Source of the DNA: Nocardioides sp.
GTDB taxonomy: Bacteria > Actinomycetota > Actinomycetes > Propionibacteriales > Nocardioidaceae
Length of the DNA stretch: 8,540 nucleotides
Assembly: GCA_029264225.1 (NCBI GenBank)
Contig: JARICB010000228.1
Location: 1 to 8,540 of the forward strand
Reading direction: 5' to 3'
Shown here: piece by piece, positions 6,177 through 8,540 of the stretch
How positions within the stretch are numbered: the stretch's first letter is position 1
Layout: every line of letters starts with the position of its first letter
Made by a program: the position numbers and the translations under genes
The notes under the pieces: model-generated
Database searches by the model: none
Told to the model about the DNA's origin: nothing
What the model saw: the letters and a program-made list of their open reading frames with translations, nothing else

Positions 6177-6724
6177 GTAGCCACCTGCGTGTTCGTCGAC
6201 CCCGTGCTCGAGGTGGGGCTCAACGACGCCAGCGCGCTGCTCTCGACCCGCAGTCGAACGGTGAGCAGCGCAGCGTTGCAAAGGGTGAAGATGATCGCCG
6301 TGATCCAGGCCGAGTGGACCAGCGGCAGCGCGAAGCCCTCGATGACTACGGCGACGTAGTTGGGGTGGGACATGAACCGGTAGGGACCACCGGTGACCCG
6401 AGGCGATCCGGGCACGACGACCACCCGGGTGTTCCACTGCGGTCCCAAGGAAGTGATGCACCACCACCGCAGCGCCTGAGCGGCGACGACCAGCGCCAGC
6501 ATCGTGAACCCCAGGGCGGGCACGAAGGCGGGTTGGCGCACCCACACCTCGACCAGAGCCCCGCCAAGCAGCCCGGTGTGCAGCACGACCATGACCAGAT
6601 AGTGCCGCTGCCCGGTCTCCACACCGCCGCGAGCCAGGCTCCAGGCGAGGTTGCGTCGCGAGACGACCAGCTCGACCACCCGCTCCAACGCGACCGCCAC
6701 GATCAGGATCGTGAACCAGATCAT
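6173..6724 (-). CDS. Isoprenylcysteine carboxyl methyltransferase (ICMT) family membrane protein
   Basis: A 183-residue membrane protein from ATG 6724, which overlaps the PKS stop as ATGA and has GAGGTGA 6 bases upstream; the longer open frame to 6982 is antisense-like arginine-rich noise inside the PKS gene. Membrane segments at about 2-21, 42-61, 67-87 and 124-157. The family core is present: ALRWWCITSLGPQWNTRV (84-101), TGGPYRFMSHPNYVAVVIE (111-129), and a C-terminal VRLRVESSAL (156-165) in place of the usual RxRxEExAL, so the second acidic residue is missing. Members use S-adenosylmethionine; in srs-type phenolic-lipid operons the equivalent protein O-methylates the alkylresorcinol or hydroquinone rather than a protein cysteine. 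That role here is inferred from the PKS, flavoprotein and UbiA neighbours. Confidence 0.85.
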   Translation of the reverse strand: MIWFTILIVAVALERVVELVVSRRNLAWSLARGGVETGQRHYLVMVVLHTGLLGGALVEVWVRQPAFVPALGFTMLALVVAAQALRWWCITSLGPQWNTRVVVVPGSPRVTGGPYRFMSHPNYVAVVIEGFALPLVHSAWITAIIFTLCNAALLTVRLRVESSALASLSPTSSTGSTNTQVAT

Positions 6725-7806
6725 GCGTTCACCTCGGGGGCCCGCAGCAGCACCAGTTCGGAGCAGAATCCGGGCCCCATCGCCAGCATCAGGCCGTAGG
6801 ACCCGGGGCGAGGGGGCCGCTCCGCGAGGGTGTCGGCCAGCACGTTGAGTACTGATGCCGACGACAGGTTGCCGATGGCGGCCAGCGAGTCCCAGGTGAT
6901 CTGCAGCGCCTCCTGCGGCAGCCCGAGCGTCTCCTGCATCGCCTCCAGCACCTTGGGCCCGCCGGGGTGGGCGACCCACCACTCGATGTCGTCCTGGCTC
7001 AGCCCGTGGTCGAGGAGGAAGCCGCGCACGTCGTCGCCGAGGTGGCGTTGCACCAGGACCGGCACGTTGGCGTCGAGCACGATCTTGAGTCCGCTGGCGC
7101 CGACGTCCCAGCCCATCGTGCGCTCGGAGTCGGGGTAGAGCCGACTGCGAGTGGCGAGCACATCGGGCTGGGTGGTCAACGCGTCAGGGAAGTCCTGCGC
7201 GCGGTCGCGTCCGACTGCGACCACGGCAGCGGCGCCATCGCCGAACAGGCCGCTGGCCACGAGGTTGGGCATCGAGACGTCGTCGCGTTGCAGGGTCAAG
7301 GAGCACAGTTCGACGGCCATCAGTACGGCGACCTGGTCCGGGTGGGCGAGCAGGTAGTCGTTGAGCCGGGCGATCCCGGCCGCGCCTGCGACGCAGCCCA
7401 GGCCGACCAGCGGCATGCGCACCACGTCTTCGCGCATGCCGATCCGGGCGGCCACCCGGGCATCGAGTGAGGGCACGGCGAGACCCGTCACGGTCGCGGA
7501 GATGATCAGGTCGACGTCTTGGGGGGTGAGCCCCACAGCCTTGAGAGCGTCGATGACGGCCTGGCTGCCCAACTCGACGCCGACGTCGATGAAAGCGTCG
7601 TTGGACTCGGTGAAGTCTTTGAGTTCGCCGTAGCGAAACAGTGGGAGAGCAAGGTGACGCCACTGCACGCGGGCGTTGGCGTGGATGCGCGCGACGACGG
7701 CCTCGCTGACGTTTTGGCGTAGGACGGTGCGAGTGAACTCTCGGGTGATCTCGGACTGGGCATACCGGTGCTGGGGCAGCACCCCCCGAACGCTCAGAAT
7801 TCGCAT
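6721..7806 (-). CDS. Type III polyketide synthase (alkylresorcinol/alkylpyrone synthase-like)
   Basis: A 361-residue homodimer-type ketosynthase. The catalytic triad is visible: Cys138 in VGLGCVAGAAG, His280 in WVAHPGGPKV, Asn313 in IGNLSSASV; the C-terminal MGPGFCSELVLL is the family GFGPG-type loop. Start ATG 7806 is supported by GAGGAGG 8 bases upstream and gives MRILSVRGVLPQHRYAQSEI, a normal N terminus; the frame continues to 8058 but the extra residues are arginine-rich shadow. The enzyme extends a fatty acyl-CoA or acyl-carrier starter with malonyl-CoA and closes a resorcinol or pyrone ring. A long-chain starter is suggested by the partner genes, not by any residue I can interpret. The start overlaps the end of the reductase remnant by 13 bases and the stop overlaps the ICMT start as ATGA. 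Confidence 0.93.
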   Translation of the reverse strand: MRILSVRGVLPQHRYAQSEITREFTRTVLRQNVSEAVVARIHANARVQWRHLALPLFRYGELKDFTESNDAFIDVGVELGSQAVIDALKAVGLTPQDVDLIISATVTGLAVPSLDARVAARIGMREDVVRMPLVGLGCVAGAAGIARLNDYLLAHPDQVAVLMAVELCSLTLQRDDVSMPNLVASGLFGDGAAAVVAVGRDRAQDFPDALTTQPDVLATRSRLYPDSERTMGWDVGASGLKIVLDANVPVLVQRHLGDDVRGFLLDHGLSQDDIEWWVAHPGGPKVLEAMQETLGLPQEALQITWDSLAAIGNLSSASVLNVLADTLAERPPRPGSYGLMLAMGPGFCSELVLLRAPEVNA

Positions 7807-8027
7807 GGCGTGGCCTCCTCGTTGTCGGCTCGGCTGTGGTGCGTGTCCCGATGACGGCCGGGTGTCGCGATGGGGCGGAGCAGGCCACTGGCCAGGGCCG
7901 GGGTAGCCGCCAACCTCGATGTCACGCCTGCGTCCTCCAGTAGGGACGGGTCGGCCCGCAAGGCCCCGATGGCCGTAGCTGCACCGGCGGGGTCGGCGCC
8001 CACCACGGCGAGGTCCCAGCTGCTCAT
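7794..8027 (-). pseudogene. Internally deleted FAD-dependent (geranylgeranyl-type) reductase
   Basis: Only 77 codons remain. The first 29 residues (MSSWDLAVVGADPAGAATAI, then GALRADPSL) are the unmistakable N terminus of the GGR-like flavin reductase that accompanies UbiA and type III PKS genes in actinobacteria. The text then jumps to SRLAATPALASGLLRPIATP and a hydrophilic tail, which looks like the C-terminal end of such a protein. The intact family is about 400 residues, so roughly 1 kb is missing, including the CGDG block and the second FAD motif. The FAD motif itself reads GADPAG where GAGPAG is expected (one G-to-A change, GGC to GAC). Start and stop still couple to the neighbours: ATGA overlap with UbiA, 13-base overlap with the PKS. 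No function is expected. An assembly error is possible but would not explain the glycine change. Confidence 0.7.
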
Positions 8028-8540
8028 GAGGCGACCGCCACGAGCAGCACCACGTCAACCAGGGCGATCGCCATCGCCGCGCGGAAGGGCGTCTTCCCGC
8101 GACCCCTCAACGCGACGACGGCCAAGCCCAGCACCAGCCCCAGCGCCACCCAGCTCCAGCCGACCGGTGCTCCGGGCGGTCCCAGAACTGCGAGCAGTGA
8201 GGCGGCCACGAGGAGGAGGGCAGCGATCACCCGACTCGGCCCCTGACCCAGCCGATGAGGCAGACCGCGTACTCCGGTGGCGGCGTCGTCATCGAGGTCC
8301 GGGAGGGTGTTGAGGAAGTGAGCTGCGACTCCGAGCACCCCGGCCGCGAGCATCAACCAGAGAGGGGGCCACTCGGGAGCCACCCCCGCCAGCGTGATGA
8401 CTGCCGGCAGCGTCCCGAACGCGACCGCGTAGGGCAGCCACGACCAGGGCGTGGCCTTGAGCCACAGGTTGTAGAGGTGGCCCCAGGCGACGGCGAGGCC
8501 CAGATGCACGACTCCGCTGCGCCATCCGAGAAGGAACGAA
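8024..8540 (-). CDS. UbiA-family prenyltransferase, C-terminal part
   Basis: The frame is open to the right edge (…WRSGVVHLGLAVAWGHLYN), so the N terminus lies outside; 171 residues are present, ending at TGA 8024-8026. The second aspartate-rich motif of UbiA enzymes is seen in NTLPDLDDDAATGVRGLPHR, and the GHLYNLWLKATPWSWLPYA loop plus at least five hydrophobic segments fit the C-terminal two thirds of this integral membrane family. The first NDxxD motif would be upstream. UbiA enzymes transfer a prenyl chain to an aromatic or glycerol-type acceptor using magnesium; with a type III PKS, methyltransferase, flavoprotein and Idi in the same operon, the acceptor is probably the phenolic polyketide. 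Its stop overlaps the reductase remnant's start as ATGA. Confidence 0.88.
   Translation of the reverse strand, partial: SFLLGWRSGVVHLGLAVAWGHLYNLWLKATPWSWLPYAVAFGTLPAVITLAGVAPEWPPLWLMLAAGVLGVAAHFLNTLPDLDDDAATGVRGLPHRLGQGPSRVIAALLLVAASLLAVLGPPGAPVGWSWVALGLVLGLAVVALRGRGKTPFRAAMAIALVDVVLLVAVAS

Noticed and set aside
6177..6545. Long N-terminal extension of the flavoprotein frame
   Set aside because: Lies antisense-like within the ICMT gene; the FAD motif begins right after ATG 6176, which also forms the ATGA overlap.
6725..6982. N-terminal extension of the ICMT frame
   Set aside because: It runs through PKS sequence in another frame and has no family resemblance; ATG 6724 has a GAGGTGA site.
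7807..8058. 84-residue N-terminal extension of the PKS frame
   Set aside because: Arginine/proline-rich, unlike any type III PKS, overlaps the reductase remnant, and a strong GAGGAGG sits before ATG 7806.

Overview
The window comes from a high-GC actinobacterium. The gene families (GAF-ANTAR regulator, ScoMcrA-type head domain, type III PKS with UbiA and ICMT-family partners) and the GC-rich third codon positions point there. A Micrococcales- or Propionibacteriales-like host is my guess; the sequence alone cannot settle the genus. Almost every gene lies on the minus strand; only the potassium-channel fragment at the left edge is on the plus strand.

Layout from the left: the C-terminal end of a K+ channel/TrkA-type protein (1-381, +) converges, across a 6-base gap, on a small DksA/TraR-type zinc-finger protein (388-690, -). 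A 315-base stretch (691-1005) holds at most one doubtful 53-codon ORF. Next comes a ScoMcrA-like head-domain protein with a C-terminal zinc ribbon and no visible nuclease (1006-1860, -), then a GAF-ANTAR regulator (1954-2658, -). The leader of the GAF-ANTAR gene folds into two adjacent hexaloop hairpins, the second containing its Shine-Dalgarno sequence; this resembles an ANTAR-binding RNA and suggests autoregulation. A 580-residue membrane phosphotransferase of the alkaline-phosphatase superfamily follows (2753-4495, -), with catalytic motifs like those of GPI ethanolamine-phosphate transferases.

The right half (4555-8540, all minus) is a tightly overlapped operon read from right to left: UbiA prenyltransferase (cut by the window edge), a gutted flavin reductase, type III polyketide synthase, ICMT-family methyltransferase, SrsC-like flavoprotein, and isopentenyl-diphosphate isomerase. 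Four junctions are ATGA overlaps and one is a 13-base overlap. A strong hairpin starts directly after the last stop codon. The set matches the known logic of phenolic-lipid/alkylquinone operons (srs type, and the prenylated hydroquinone cluster of Actinoplanes): the PKS makes a long-chain resorcinol or pyrone, the flavoprotein hydroxylates, the methyltransferase methylates, UbiA prenylates, and Idi balances IPP/DMAPP supply. The second flavoprotein, expected to saturate the prenyl chain, survives only as a 77-codon in-frame remnant with a damaged FAD motif. If real, this predicts an unsaturated prenyl chain or a reductase encoded elsewhere.
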